Origin: a virus
DNA length: 64,000 nucleotides
Reading direction: 5' to 3' (one strand)
Virus record (IMG/VR): IMGVR_UViG_3300028829_006090
Coordinates: 100,894-164,893 of that record
The translations under genes and the position numbers were made by a program. The notes under the pieces were generated by a model. That model searched no databases. It was not told where the DNA came from and worked only from the letters and a program-made list of their open reading frames with translations. Shown in pieces: positions 16,306 through 24,989 of the stretch. Each line of letters opens with the position of its first letter. Position 1 is the stretch's first letter.

Positions 16306-18170
16306 TGTACAGGTACCTGTCCTTGTCGCGCGAGCTGCACACCTTGTGTAGCCGCTTGGTTTTCGAGTTCGCTGAGTCTAGCTTTGACTTGGGCATACAG
16401 TGCCTCGTCCTGGTGCTTAAGGTCGGATAGCGTCCTACGTCGTGTAAGCGGGTCCGCTACGATAAGCTCTTGGGCGATCTGGTCTGCGTTGGTCAATAGG
16501 TCGTCGATGGTTGCTCCAACCCCTGTAGCCCCTCCCGTTCCTGCGGAGGGAGGCATAGCGGCAGGAGGAGCTGCTGCTCCTGCGGGAGCACCGGCCTGCT
16601 GCTCTTGGGCAGCCATAGCGGCCTGCTCTTCCTGCATAAGGACCTGCTGTCCTGGGCCGGGCACGGTGACTGCTTGTACATTGGCCATCTGGTTGTCCAT
16701 CTGGCGCTGGCGCTCTTCCATCTCTTCGGCAGCCGCTTCTTCCTGATCGAGCAGCTTCTTACGCTCTTGGTCGTAGTCTATGCCGATTGTCTGTAGAGCG
16801 GTGTCTTCAGATATCTTACCCGCGGCGGCGAGCTGCATCTTGAGACTGCGGATCTCCGGATCCTCGTATAGGGATACTGGTTTGACGAATGCGCGGACAG
16901 TTTCCCAGCTTAGTAGATCGCCCTGCTTATTCACTACCCACGTTGCCCACTTGTTGAGCTGGTTAGCGAAATGCTGCCACGTCCGTTCGAACATCTTAAA
17001 GCCGATAAGAGGTCCTGCAGCTGCTTGGAATCCTGTAATGGATGACTTGTAGAACTCAGGAGGAATACCCATAGAGTGTAGGAGCCGCATCTCGAAGTGC
17101 TCCATGATGTCTACAGGTATAAGGCTCTTTGCCTCGCCTCCCAGTGTCTGGTACTCCAAAGGATAGGGGAGGAAGTTCCAGTCCGTAGGATTTCTACGGT
17201 GGCGCTGGATCATACCCATTACAGATCCGACAAAGTCCTTCATATTCATGTTGAGCATAGGATCCTTAGATCCGCCTGCGCTCGGAGGAGAGAACACGCG
17301 AAACGGCATAAGGTACTCTACCAGGATAGTCTCCACGTACTTATCCAACATCGTCACTAAGACGGCCGTTTCAAAGTCCGCCATGAATGGGGGAAGTCCC
17401 CATCCCTTAAGATTAGGGATAGAGCAGGCAGCTACTGGGAAGGACATGTGATATAGCTCGTCGTTCGCAAACTCGAACTCGCTTCCTTTACAGATAGCCT
17501 CTACGACCTCCCAAGGAGTGTCTTCAAGAAAGATGAGGTCTCCTCTAAGAACAGGGGCGGACAAAGAATCGTACTGTTTTAGGTCTATGCTGTACTTGGT
17601 GCGGCCTGACATCGGATGCTGATGGATGCGCATAAACTGCGGCGGCCAGCGGGTGATGACAGGCTTAGACTTCTCTTTAGGAAGCAGTGTATCTTCGTGC
17701 GGTAGCTGGCCCTTATAGGAGCAGGATGCGCACTCTCCGATGAAGCGGCAGTTCTCGAACTTAATCTTGTTTTTGAAATGCTTTAGAGGCGCACGCAGGC
17801 TACATCGGGGGCAGATAAGCTGGCGAAGGAACGGGCGGTGGATCGACGTGAATGAGTTCCCGAATGCCATGAAGTCGTCGCCTATTACAGCCAGCTCTTC
17901 GATCATGTCGAAGTTTTCGGCAATCGCATCGAGGTAGACCTTACGGCTACGGAAGTCCAGATCGTCTCCCTCTACATCCAGCTCGGTCATAAAATACCGA
18001 ACAGCCGAGGAGATAGACTGGGAGTACATGCCGTGATGCATCCACAGTTCCTCTGCCCATGCAAAGGTCTCTCGGATAGTCTTAGGATAGACTCGCCGGG
18101 TCAGCTTATTAAAGGGGGACGTTACATCCTTGTCCCATCGAAGGCCGGCGTCTTGTATACCTGAAGACAT
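16302..18170 (-). CDS. Portal-like protein with inserted zinc ribbon
   Basis: 622 residues. The N-terminal part (MYSQSISSAVRYF, VIGDDFMAFGNSFTSIHRPF) and the helical part near 390-420 (FYKSSITGFQAAAGPLIG, FERTWQHFANQLNKW) resemble dodecameric portal proteins through which DNA enters the head (recalled). Cysteines C120, C123, C147 and C150 form a zinc-ribbon pattern. The C-terminal 150 residues are Gln/Ala-rich coiled coil plus low complexity. It is translationally coupled on both sides (TAATG, ATGA) with structural-block genes. A terminase gene that would settle this is not in the window. Confidence 0.6.
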   Translation of the reverse strand: MSSGIQDAGLRWDKDVTSPFNKLTRRVYPKTIRETFAWAEELWMHHGMYSQSISSAVRYFMTELDVEGDDLDFRSRKVYLDAIAENFDMIEELAVIGDDFMAFGNSFTSIHRPFLRQLICPRCSLRAPLKHFKNKIKFENCRFIGECASCSYKGQLPHEDTLLPKEKSKPVITRWPPQFMRIHQHPMSGRTKYSIDLKQYDSLSAPVLRGDLIFLEDTPWEVVEAICKGSEFEFANDELYHMSFPVAACSIPNLKGWGLPPFMADFETAVLVTMLDKYVETILVEYLMPFRVFSPPSAGGSKDPMLNMNMKDFVGSVMGMIQRHRRNPTDWNFLPYPLEYQTLGGEAKSLIPVDIMEHFEMRLLHSMGIPPEFYKSSITGFQAAAGPLIGFKMFERTWQHFANQLNKWATWVVNKQGDLLSWETVRAFVKPVSLYEDPEIRSLKMQLAAAGKISEDTALQTIGIDYDQERKKLLDQEEAAAEEMEERQRQMDNQMANVQAVTVPGPGQQVLMQEEQAAMAAQEQQAGAPAGAAAPPAAMPPSAGTGGATGVGATIDDLLTNADQIAQELIVADPLTRRRTLSDLKHQDEALYAQVKARLSELENQAATQGVQLARQGQVPVQ

Positions 18171-18970
18171 TAAGACTCTCTCCTAATCATTACTTGTATG
18201 CCGCAATCGGTGAAAGGAAGTTCAAACTCTATACCGGGAAAGTATACTTCATACGTGATCCCATCACACGTTAATGAGAACTCCTCTGCTGACTTAGGGG
18301 GACTGAACACCTGCGCGTCCGTGTCGTACACCAGGATAACGAACTCGTGCTCGACATAGACATAGGCGTATGTCCCTCTGTAGCTTCCGAAGGCGCCTTC
18401 CATCCGTACACGTTTAGCGGCTGGCGTCTCTTCTTCCTCATTTTCCTTATCGACACGAAGGGCCGCCTGCACTGCCTCTGCGATCATTAAGGACATGGCT
18501 TTGGTCGATAAAGTAGGAGCAGGAGTCTGCGTCGAGTCTGGGGCCTCTTCCGGGATATCCATATCTTTTGCTGCGTCCATGATATCCCGCAGCTGCTTCT
18601 CGACGGCGGATAGTTCCTCTTCGGGATCCGAGGCAGCTAATTCCTCTAATGTCGTCTCTTGCTCGTCGTCTGTTTCGGATCCTCGAAAGTAGGCTTTGAG
18701 TTGGGTGGGCTCGAACTCCTCGGGAGTATCATATAGCTCTCCGTTCTTATATCGGAACGTCTTACCTATTACTATGGAGCCGAATGGGGATCTCGACTTA
18801 CGGAGCTCTCCCCTCTTTCCGGTAGTCGGCAGAACCGTTCCCTGCATAGCGCCCTGCATCGCCCCGAATGTGTATTCGTCCGCCTTGTCGGGATCTGCTA
18901 AGGCGATTGCTCTATGCCCTGTGCCGGCTGCCGGCGTTGTCTCTGATACTTTGATAAAACCTTCACTCAT
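18170..18970 (-). CDS. Acidic protein next to the portal-like gene
   Basis: 266 residues, soluble, strongly acidic in the middle (ETDDEQETTLEELAASDPEEEL), with a Pro/Thr-rich linker and a C-terminal beta-rich stretch. No family recognised. Its stop overlaps the portal-like start (TAATG), so the two are produced together. An acidic partner beside the portal could be a scaffold or head-completion protein, but nothing in the sequence proves this. Confidence 0.65.
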   Translation of the reverse strand: MSEGFIKVSETTPAAGTGHRAIALADPDKADEYTFGAMQGAMQGTVLPTTGKRGELRKSRSPFGSIVIGKTFRYKNGELYDTPEEFEPTQLKAYFRGSETDDEQETTLEELAASDPEEELSAVEKQLRDIMDAAKDMDIPEEAPDSTQTPAPTLSTKAMSLMIAEAVQAALRVDKENEEEETPAAKRVRMEGAFGSYRGTYAYVYVEHEFVILVYDTDAQVFSPPKSAEEFSLTCDGITYEVYFPGIEFELPFTDCGIQVMIRRES

Positions 18971-18984
18971 GATGTCGCCTTCTG

Positions 18985-19212
18985 CTATTGCTCCTCTACT
19001 TTCCGTATGAATGTCAAGGCTGCTGAGGGGCTCCCTGGATTCAACTGCTTCACGATGGCCTGCAGAACAGGCTCTGTGACTCTAGCGGCAGATGCTAATG
19101 TACCGCCTTTTTCGAATATGTATTGGTATCGCCCTATTACTAGGCCGTACCCGCCTCTACTTCTCGGATAAAATAAAGGCTCGCCTGTCCATTCTACTGC
19201 TTTGGATTGCAT
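18985..19212 (-). CDS. Small protein of unknown function
   Basis: 75 residues, soluble, beta-rich first half (GGYGLVIGRYQYIF) and helical second half (ARVTEPVLQAIVKQL). It sits 14 bases before the acidic portal-adjacent gene. No family recognised; real because it fills the gap in frame with the operon. Confidence 0.55.
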   Translation of the reverse strand: MQSKAVEWTGEPLFYPRSRGGYGLVIGRYQYIFEKGGTLASAARVTEPVLQAIVKQLNPGSPSAALTFIRKVEEQ

Positions 19213-19257
19213 TTAAGGGTCCTGCGTAAAAGACTATCGGTTACTGTTGGTACAAGT

Positions 19258-20313
19258 TTATGGCTGTACTATTACATCCTCTCTAGGCGTTGGGAAGGCC
19301 TCCCGCACTAGGGATATTGCTTTCTTTGTGTACTCTACCGCCGTGTCTATATCTTCTGCGGAAGTATGTCGGCCTACTCTGAACAGTAGGTTACTGTGCC
19401 TTGCCGTCTCTTCGAACATGTAGGAGGTAAGCGGCGTACATAGGTGAGTGTTACGTAGTCCGTCTATAGTGTCGGACACTGATATACCTAGTTTACGTAG
19501 GGCCAGCACTAGCGGCCTCGTCCACACTCCTTCGATATGCAGGTTAACGGTATGCTCTGCCCGCGGAGCCTCTTGGAAGTTCAGGTAGACACCAGGTATC
19601 TCCATCATGCGCGATTCCAGTTTTGTCCTCATCTCTCGAACACGGCCTACATCTTCGTCCTGCATGCCTAGAACTGCCTGTATACCTGCTGAGAGTGTCC
19701 CGCACGGCGCGCTATGTAGGTATCCGGGTCTGAGGCCGAATTGCTGACGTCCCGCTGTCTCATTGCTTCGTATGTTCTCCGGATCCTTACTCCAGATAAT
19801 CCCTACATGTGGCGCGCCGCAGAAGGATCCGTCGAATAGCACTATGTCCGTGTCTGCCGATATATTGGCGAAGTAGGAGGGGTCCATAGCATAGGACATG
19901 TCGGCTATTACAACTGTCTCTGGAGATATGCCCTTTATCATAGAGGACGTTCCCGGGAGGTCTGATACTACCCCGTACTCTTCATTCACTACGGATATGT
20001 ATGCGTGGGAGAACTTGTCCGGATCCGTTAGGTACGTGTTCCACGCCCTGGCGCCGGACTTGCGGATCGGTACTACACTGCATTCCGGAAGGGATGTGAC
20101 GCTCTCAGGCTCCAAGAAGGATGCTACTACAGAGCAAGCCGGGTGAACCACCATCCCTATGGATTCGGTGGATCCTGATGTGACAGCTATTACTCCTTCG
20201 TCGGAGCCTACAAGTACCCGAGTGCGTTCTAGAATGTCCCGCATCGCTATTGTAAGCCTATCGTGCTCTTCCTCGTCAGGGGGAAATATAGACACGCTAT
20301 CGAAACACGCCAT
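19258..20313 (-). CDS. NifS-fold (class V aminotransferase-like) protein lacking the PLP lysine
   Basis: 351 residues from the ATG at 20313 (GGAGG 8 bases upstream). The fold of PLP-dependent class V aminotransferases/cysteine desulfurases is visible: phosphate-binding TSGSTES near 45-51, the aspartate IADMS at 138, and the C-terminal FRVGRHTSAEDID that matches the R-x-S-x-G-R-F-x-T-x-E-E-I-D signature. The segment that should hold the Schiff-base lysine (SgHKfyGPkG) reads FDGSFCGAPHVG (160-171), with no lysine. It is probably catalytically altered or inactive as a standard aminotransferase. It closes the glycan block, so a sugar-related or binding role is possible. Confidence 0.7.
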   Translation of the reverse strand: MACFDSVSIFPPDEEEHDRLTIAMRDILERTRVLVGSDEGVIAVTSGSTESIGMVVHPACSVVASFLEPESVTSLPECSVVPIRKSGARAWNTYLTDPDKFSHAYISVVNEEYGVVSDLPGTSSMIKGISPETVVIADMSYAMDPSYFANISADTDIVLFDGSFCGAPHVGIIWSKDPENIRSNETAGRQQFGLRPGYLHSAPCGTLSAGIQAVLGMQDEDVGRVREMRTKLESRMMEIPGVYLNFQEAPRAEHTVNLHIEGVWTRPLVLALRKLGISVSDTIDGLRNTHLCTPLTSYMFEETARHSNLLFRVGRHTSAEDIDTAVEYTKKAISLVREAFPTPREDVIVQP

Positions 20314-20549
20314 ATGTGTAGCCTCCACGCTAATTCACACCCGTAGTCTACCCCTTCTGAGCGCTTGCCGCAAGTGGATACAGCCTATAGGGGCTTCAGT
20401 CCTGTCCGATATCGCGTATATCTGCGAGTTACGGGCAGCTATGGGACCTATCTCGCACGTATATGCGAGTTGTCAGGGCGCAGGGAGGAGAGTTGACAGA
20501 TTCGCTACGCTGGCTCCGTCTGGGCCTCGATATGATCCGATCCGTGGGA
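20314..20549 (-). other. Gene-free gap holding repeated dyad elements
   Basis: No credible coding frame. Between 20408 and 20472 two related elements occur: GATATCGCGTATATCTGCGA and CTCGCACGTATATGCGAG (the second a perfect hairpin, 20452-20469). The gap lies before the aminotransferase-like gene. These could be operator or promoter sites; no terminator with a U run is visible. Confidence 0.35.
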
Positions 20550-20864
20550 TTAGATCTCGATAGAGTGATAAGGGATCTGTCTCTTCTTATCTCCTAAAGA
20601 CTTCCGACCTTGCTGCCTCCGTAGACTGTCTCGGATCTGATCCGGTGTACGTTCACTCGTTGCGGCCGTCCCTCGCCGCATGCCTTGTCGGGCATCCTTC
20701 TGGCTCTTCTTGCGGCGGGCGATAATTCGTTTGAGCCTCTCTTCTTCTGGAATGTCGTGCATAGGGAATAGTTTACGGATATCGAAGATCGGATCGCTTG
20801 CTACTTTATCTAGAGACGCGGGGTTTTCTGCCGCGTATCCAGCAATGAAGGCGTCTGTGTTCAT
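20550..20864 (-). CDS. Small basic protein with N-terminal AFxxGY tag
   Basis: 104 residues. The N-terminus DAFIAGYAAEN followed by LDKVA is a clear copy of the tag/motif pair found in virion-block proteins. The rest is highly basic and helical (RIIARRKKSQKDARQ, RRQQGRKSLGDKKRQ), suitable for binding DNA or RNA. A promoter-like motif lies 25 bases before its ATG, so it can be transcribed on its own. It may be a small DNA-associated virion protein (inference). Confidence 0.7.
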   Translation of the reverse strand: MNTDAFIAGYAAENPASLDKVASDPIFDIRKLFPMHDIPEEERLKRIIARRKKSQKDARQGMRRGTAATSERTPDQIRDSLRRQQGRKSLGDKKRQIPYHSIEI

Positions 20865-20888
20865 AAGGGGCTCTCTGTTTATTGGAGT

Positions 20889-20904
20889 TAGAATACGTAT
20901 GCTA
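20889..20904 (-). promoter_or_regulatory. Promoter-like 16-bp motif, copy 2
   Basis: The minus strand reads TAGCATACGTATTCTA, the consensus form. It overlaps the last codons of the upstream gene and ends 24 bases before the ATG at 20864, leaving room for a short leader with a GAGAG ribosome site. Confidence 0.55.
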
Positions 20905-21522
20905 TTTGCCGAACAGTCGACGAAGCCATGAGGAGTCTTCCTCTGATACCTCTTCTGCCGCAGGCACGTTGTCTGGGGTTACGTCAGCCGGGGTCGCTTC
21001 TAACGCCTCGTCCTCCGTGGGGACCGTGATCATAGGGGCAGCTGTTGTTATAGCCCGGCGCAGGTCCAGTATCTCCCGTTCCTTATCATCTAGAGCGATA
21101 TGTGCCTTACGTAAACTATTTCGTATATATTCGAGCTCGTCGTCTTGATTCTGTATTTTATCGCGCAGGGCGTCGACCATTTTATCCCGAACAGCTATGT
21201 CGGCTCGGGCAGTCTCTAGCGCGCGATCAGTCTCGGCTAATCGTATAGTTTGTCCAGAAATATCTGTTTTCCATCTGAGCTCTATATCGTCCCCGGTCTG
21301 TATCCACTTCGCATATCCTGCCAATACCGCATCTTCCTTAGAGATGGGTGCGAGATCTCTTTCTTGGACCTTCTCTAGGATGTTGTTGCGGCTTAGGGAA
21401 GCGGCCGTCATCAGGAGCAGTAGTATCGATACTACGGTAAATCCGTACGCTTGTATGACCGGCTGGGCTCCGTATTTCGAGCAAGCCTCCTTGTGCTTCG
21501 CTACTACCTCGTCTTTACTCAT
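20902..21522 (-). CDS. Single-pass membrane protein with long coiled coil
   Basis: 206 residues. One transmembrane helix at about 27-42 (GFTVVSILLLLMTAASL), then DAVLAGYAKW (a loose match to the GY tag), a long charged coiled coil at about 90-160 and an acidic tail ending SSWLRRLFGK. No family recognised. The build resembles spanin-like or virion tethering proteins, but no lysis genes adjoin it. Confidence 0.7.
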   Translation of the reverse strand: MSKDEVVAKHKEACSKYGAQPVIQAYGFTVVSILLLLMTAASLSRNNILEKVQERDLAPISKEDAVLAGYAKWIQTGDDIELRWKTDISGQTIRLAETDRALETARADIAVRDKMVDALRDKIQNQDDELEYIRNSLRKAHIALDDKEREILDLRRAITTAAPMITVPTEDEALEATPADVTPDNVPAAEEVSEEDSSWLRRLFGK

Positions 21523-21542
21523 TATGTCCTCCGTGTGGTTCG

Positions 21543-23045
21543 CTATGGTACTTCTACTAAGTGGATAGGCATCTTCTCATGCTTGTTCCACTTACCGCGC
21601 CAGACTCCGTCTCGATCCTTTATGAGCGAGCAGATGAAGTCGTTCTTACTGGGCCCTATGAGTAGTGTGGGTTTCCCGTCCACTTCCCGCATCTCCCAGA
21701 CATTCTCCAAATCTGCCTTGCCTTCTTTGATCTGTCCGTTGTCTGACAAGGATATGACTCTCTTGTCATGCCCTACACGGATATACACAAAACGCTTACC
21801 TGTAACTAAGGATGCATGCTTTGTTCCGGCGGCTACCTGGGCCTTTACGAATCCGTCTGGAACTAGTTCAATGTCCATGCGCTCGTGATTGTCCCACCTG
21901 CCTTTCCACCGGCCGCCAAGAGTCTCTTCATGGAGTACACAAGTAACAGAGTTGCCAACTATGCAGAGCTCGGGACCTTTATCCCCGTCCTGGACAAACC
22001 ATCCCTTCTCTAGCTGGGCCGCGCCTTTACCTATGGTGTTGTCTGGCAGCAGCTCCATCTTCCGCTTATCGTGTCCGATCCTGTGGTAGGTGAAGCGCAC
22101 GCCTGCGATCCTGCTGGCGGCTTCTTTGCCTTCTTCCGACTCCGGGGCAGGGTACTCGATCTTGCCGTCCCAGACGTCTTGTAGCTCCTTTAGGAACTCG
22201 AGGCACTTGTCCTCCATTAGGAAGCCGTGGATGCGGGGATTCTTGCCGGTAAGGGACCACTTCTGCATATTGCGATGCTGGAAGATCCGCTTATCGTCGA
22301 AATCGTGCTGACACATAGTGGCTCGCAGCGGGTGGATTAATCTCGAGGGCATTGAGTACCGCGTGCCGCAGATGTGCCACGCCATATGGAACGTGTCCTT
22401 GTCTCCATGAATGTGGGTGTAGTAGAAGTCGGAGTGCTCGTTGAGGTGCATTGTAGTATTGAGCTCCTCCCAACAGCGGCGCTTATCTACTACGATCTGT
22501 CCGGACTCGAACTCCGGCTCGTCTCGGTACTCTACGCCGCAGATCTCCCATATCTGTCTAGTGCGGGCCAGTCTGCCGTAGTCCGGCCAGAAAATAGCGC
22601 CTGTGTCCCTGTATTGCGGAGTGTCTAAAAGAACTTCCGGGTCGATAAGGGGTACGTTGTCCGCGTCTAGGAAGATGACCTCTTCGAAGCTAGAGTGTAT
22701 AATGGCGAACGGGTTGCACTCCCATCCGAACAAGCGGCGCGCCGGGTACTTTTTACGCACCTTGTACGCATCGATACATGTGACGTCGTATTTGCTGACC
22801 ATATCGCGCATGCGGTCATCCATCTCACATACTCCGAGATGCCAGAACTCTATAGGCAGCTTACATCCGTGGTGGCGAAGCATCTTTACTGTCACCCACG
22901 CGTTCGTAAAGTAGCGCGGGCCTCCTGCGCAGATAACGATGCCTCTGCCCTTGAACCGGTCTGCAGGGTATTCTTCTAGATCCGCCCTGGCGGTACGTAC
23001 CAGCTCTTGGTACTTTGCAATAATAGGGTTGGTAGCGGCCGCCAT
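21543..23045 (-). CDS. GT71/MNN1-like glycosyltransferase with two C-terminal repeat modules
   Basis: 500 residues. Residues 34-290 form a GT-A domain like the alpha-mannosyltransferase MNN1 family: GIVICAGGPRYF, LRHHGCKLPIEFWHLG and the metal-binding DAD at 127-129 (IFLDADNVPL). Residues 317-396 and 418-499 are two copies of a ~80-residue module (F.Y.R.GHDKR ... W.G.W..HE.M.I.L); a third copy ends the next gene. The enzyme should use a nucleotide- or lipid-linked sugar donor; acceptor unknown. Its ATG directly follows the stop of the neighbouring transferase, so the pair is co-expressed. Confidence 0.8.
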   Translation of the reverse strand: MAAATNPIIAKYQELVRTARADLEEYPADRFKGRGIVICAGGPRYFTNAWVTVKMLRHHGCKLPIEFWHLGVCEMDDRMRDMVSKYDVTCIDAYKVRKKYPARRLFGWECNPFAIIHSSFEEVIFLDADNVPLIDPEVLLDTPQYRDTGAIFWPDYGRLARTRQIWEICGVEYRDEPEFESGQIVVDKRRCWEELNTTMHLNEHSDFYYTHIHGDKDTFHMAWHICGTRYSMPSRLIHPLRATMCQHDFDDKRIFQHRNMQKWSLTGKNPRIHGFLMEDKCLEFLKELQDVWDGKIEYPAPESEEGKEAASRIAGVRFTYHRIGHDKRKMELLPDNTIGKGAAQLEKGWFVQDGDKGPELCIVGNSVTCVLHEETLGGRWKGRWDNHERMDIELVPDGFVKAQVAAGTKHASLVTGKRFVYIRVGHDKRVISLSDNGQIKEGKADLENVWEMREVDGKPTLLIGPSKNDFICSLIKDRDGVWRGKWNKHEKMPIHLVEVP

Positions 23046-24098
23046 TTATGTCTCCACGCGCTGTAGGGTTATGTCTGATTTCTCGAAATGCTCCCATCGT
23101 CCCTGCCAGGTGTCGCCGGCAGCGTCTTGTCGAGCTTTGAATGTGAGGTACTCCTTCCAACAGGCCGCAGTATGTCCTGTTACCCAGAGTTCTATTCCAG
23201 TCTCCTTCTGCACGGGAAACCACCATTGCTCTAGAAGTCCTGAGTTCTGTATGGTCCCGTCTGGGCGAAGTATAACGTCGGATGTGGTATTGCCTTTATG
23301 TTCGAGGTCTCGAAAATACGTATACTCTCCGGATAGCCGGTCGAATTCCTCCTCCGCTATTACTTCGTAAGAGTTATTGACCGATCCTCGTATGTAGGAT
23401 TCGAAGTTGTCCGATATATCCTTAGAGAAGTCCTTCTGTAAGCTCTTCACGGTAGTCTTCATATCCCGGCCGATCTTATGCGCACCTATTACCGGCATGC
23501 CTTTATCCATCCAGTCTCCTGCAGACTGTACCCAGTTGTATCGTCTATCCAGGTAGCGGATAGGTAGACGCATCATCTGGGCAGCCATGTTTAAGGAGGT
23601 CTGGTCTTTGAACTGTACCCAGAACCTAGCTTTAGGGTGCCTGAGCTTGACTGTCTTAGGGTTCAACTTTGCAATGATCCTGTCGTAGCATCCCTTAGCT
23701 GTAGACAGCAGGTACGCACAGGGATCTCTATTCAGCACTAGGAACCCTGAGTTAAAATAGCTGTCTAGCTCTAGCTCAAAGCCCTCTGCATCCATGGCGA
23801 TGTGTCCGGATCGGTTGAGGTCCCTAACTGCTCCTAGGCCTCCCTGTGTGACGGCTGCCAGCTCTCTAGGATCCCATTCCCGCATCCACCACAGGTCTGA
23901 GTCAAAATAGAACACGCATTCTGAATCTACCATATCAAAGATATGGTACTTCAAGTGGTGTGGGAACGGCAGGTTGTATTTAGCGAGATGCTCGTCTCCT
24001 AATACTACGCACGGGAGGCCGGTAGTTCGTCGGAAACTGTCTGCAGCTTTATCTGCTAGCTTCCTGAAGCTTCCTGTTCCTATGGTTACGCCTGTCAT
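23046..24098 (-). CDS. GT8-like glycosyltransferase with C-terminal repeat module
   Basis: 350 residues. The GT-A core has DSD at 66-68 (VFYFDSDLW), the GT8-type YFNSGFLVLN at 114-123 and DQTSLN at 165-170. Residues 258-349 form the same W.G.W module that appears twice in the downstream gene, linking the two enzymes functionally. Likely transfers a hexose within the phage glycan pathway; donor and acceptor unknown. No membrane segment. Confidence 0.75.
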   Translation of the reverse strand: MTGVTIGTGSFRKLADKAADSFRRTTGLPCVVLGDEHLAKYNLPFPHHLKYHIFDMVDSECVFYFDSDLWWMREWDPRELAAVTQGGLGAVRDLNRSGHIAMDAEGFELELDSYFNSGFLVLNRDPCAYLLSTAKGCYDRIIAKLNPKTVKLRHPKARFWVQFKDQTSLNMAAQMMRLPIRYLDRRYNWVQSAGDWMDKGMPVIGAHKIGRDMKTTVKSLQKDFSKDISDNFESYIRGSVNNSYEVIAEEEFDRLSGEYTYFRDLEHKGNTTSDVILRPDGTIQNSGLLEQWWFPVQKETGIELWVTGHTAACWKEYLTFKARQDAAGDTWQGRWEHFEKSDITLQRVET

Positions 24099-24107
24099 AG
24101 TGTCTCT

Positions 24108-24440
24108 CTATTTTTGGATCTTCATGTATTCGAACCTGTGGTTCCCGTTAAATCCATCTGGATCGCAGATGCTCCACCCACTCTCATCGACCCATCCGGG
24201 ATATACACCGCTAGTAGAGCCATAGTCCAACTGGCCGTCGTCCCATATAGCTATATGTAGCTGGTCTGGAAAATCTATAGGACGCATAAGTATGGCATCG
24301 GATGTTGGGGTGTCTATGGATACCGGAGACCATGTGGTCGTCAGCAACTCCTCTGCCTTAAGTATGTCGCATCGGTGTATGCTAAATCTAGCGTCGCTCC
24401 ATGTGTACCCGCAGTCCGGGCACGTGCTGTAGATGCTCAA
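24108..24440 (-). CDS. Small protein with N-terminal zinc-ribbon half-site
   Basis: 110 residues. CPDCG at 7-11 and a later H-x-C (HRC) near 23-24 could bind one zinc. The remainder is Trp/Asp-rich (HIAIWDDGQLDYGS, VDESGWSICDPDGFNG), perhaps a beta fold. It overlaps the upstream methyltransferase-like gene by ATGA. No family recognised. Confidence 0.6.
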   Translation of the reverse strand: MSIYSTCPDCGYTWSDARFSIHRCDILKAEELLTTTWSPVSIDTPTSDAILMRPIDFPDQLHIAIWDDGQLDYGSTSGVYPGWVDESGWSICDPDGFNGNHRFEYMKIQK

Positions 24441-24988
24441 GGTTCTGTGCTCCGTAGCGCGTGCTGCAGCATCGCTGCTGTTCGGCTATTGATTGTTGCG
24501 ACCGCGAATCCCTTATGAGGAAAGATCACATGCTCAAACTTCCCGAGAGCTTCGTGGTATCGTGACCGTTGCGCGTCGTGCACGCATAGAACGACCTCGT
24601 CATTATGTGTAGAGGCGTACTTGTATACATTCTCTATACACTCTGCCCGTCGTCGGGAGTCTACGAAGAACAGATCGAATAGGCCGGACTCGAACATGCC
24701 TGGATAGCCTGAGGCGTAGTACTCCGACGCCACCTTCATGTGCAGGACTGTCTGTCTCTGGAATTGTACGTCGGGAATCCACCGTTTCTCCTGCTCTACG
24801 GACACCACGTTCGCGACTCCTTGTCTAAGTGCCATGTCTGTGTTCTTGCCCGGGCCCCATTCATACACACCTATAGGCTGCATAGCATCCAGCACCTCCT
24901 GATAGTATGGGACATAGCTCTGCACGCCCTGGGAGCAGGGGCAGTTGTGCCTGTGTCCGCAGTAGGGAAACTTTGTAATGTCTGCCAT
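24437..24988 (-). CDS. SAM-dependent methyltransferase-like protein
   Basis: 183 residues. A Rossmann pattern is visible: VYEWGPGKNTDMAL (motif I-like), VVSVEQEKRW (acidic residue that would hold the ribose), and LFFVDSRRRAECIENVYKY. Four cysteines/histidines at the N-terminus (CGHRHNCPC) could bind a metal. It resembles small class I methyltransferase-like proteins found in sugar clusters. Substrate unknown. Confidence 0.6.
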   Translation of the reverse strand: MADITKFPYCGHRHNCPCSQGVQSYVPYYQEVLDAMQPIGVYEWGPGKNTDMALRQGVANVVSVEQEKRWIPDVQFQRQTVLHMKVASEYYASGYPGMFESGLFDLFFVDSRRRAECIENVYKYASTHNDEVVLCVHDAQRSRYHEALGKFEHVIFPHKGFAVATINSRTAAMLQHALRSTEP

Positions 24989-24989
24989 G

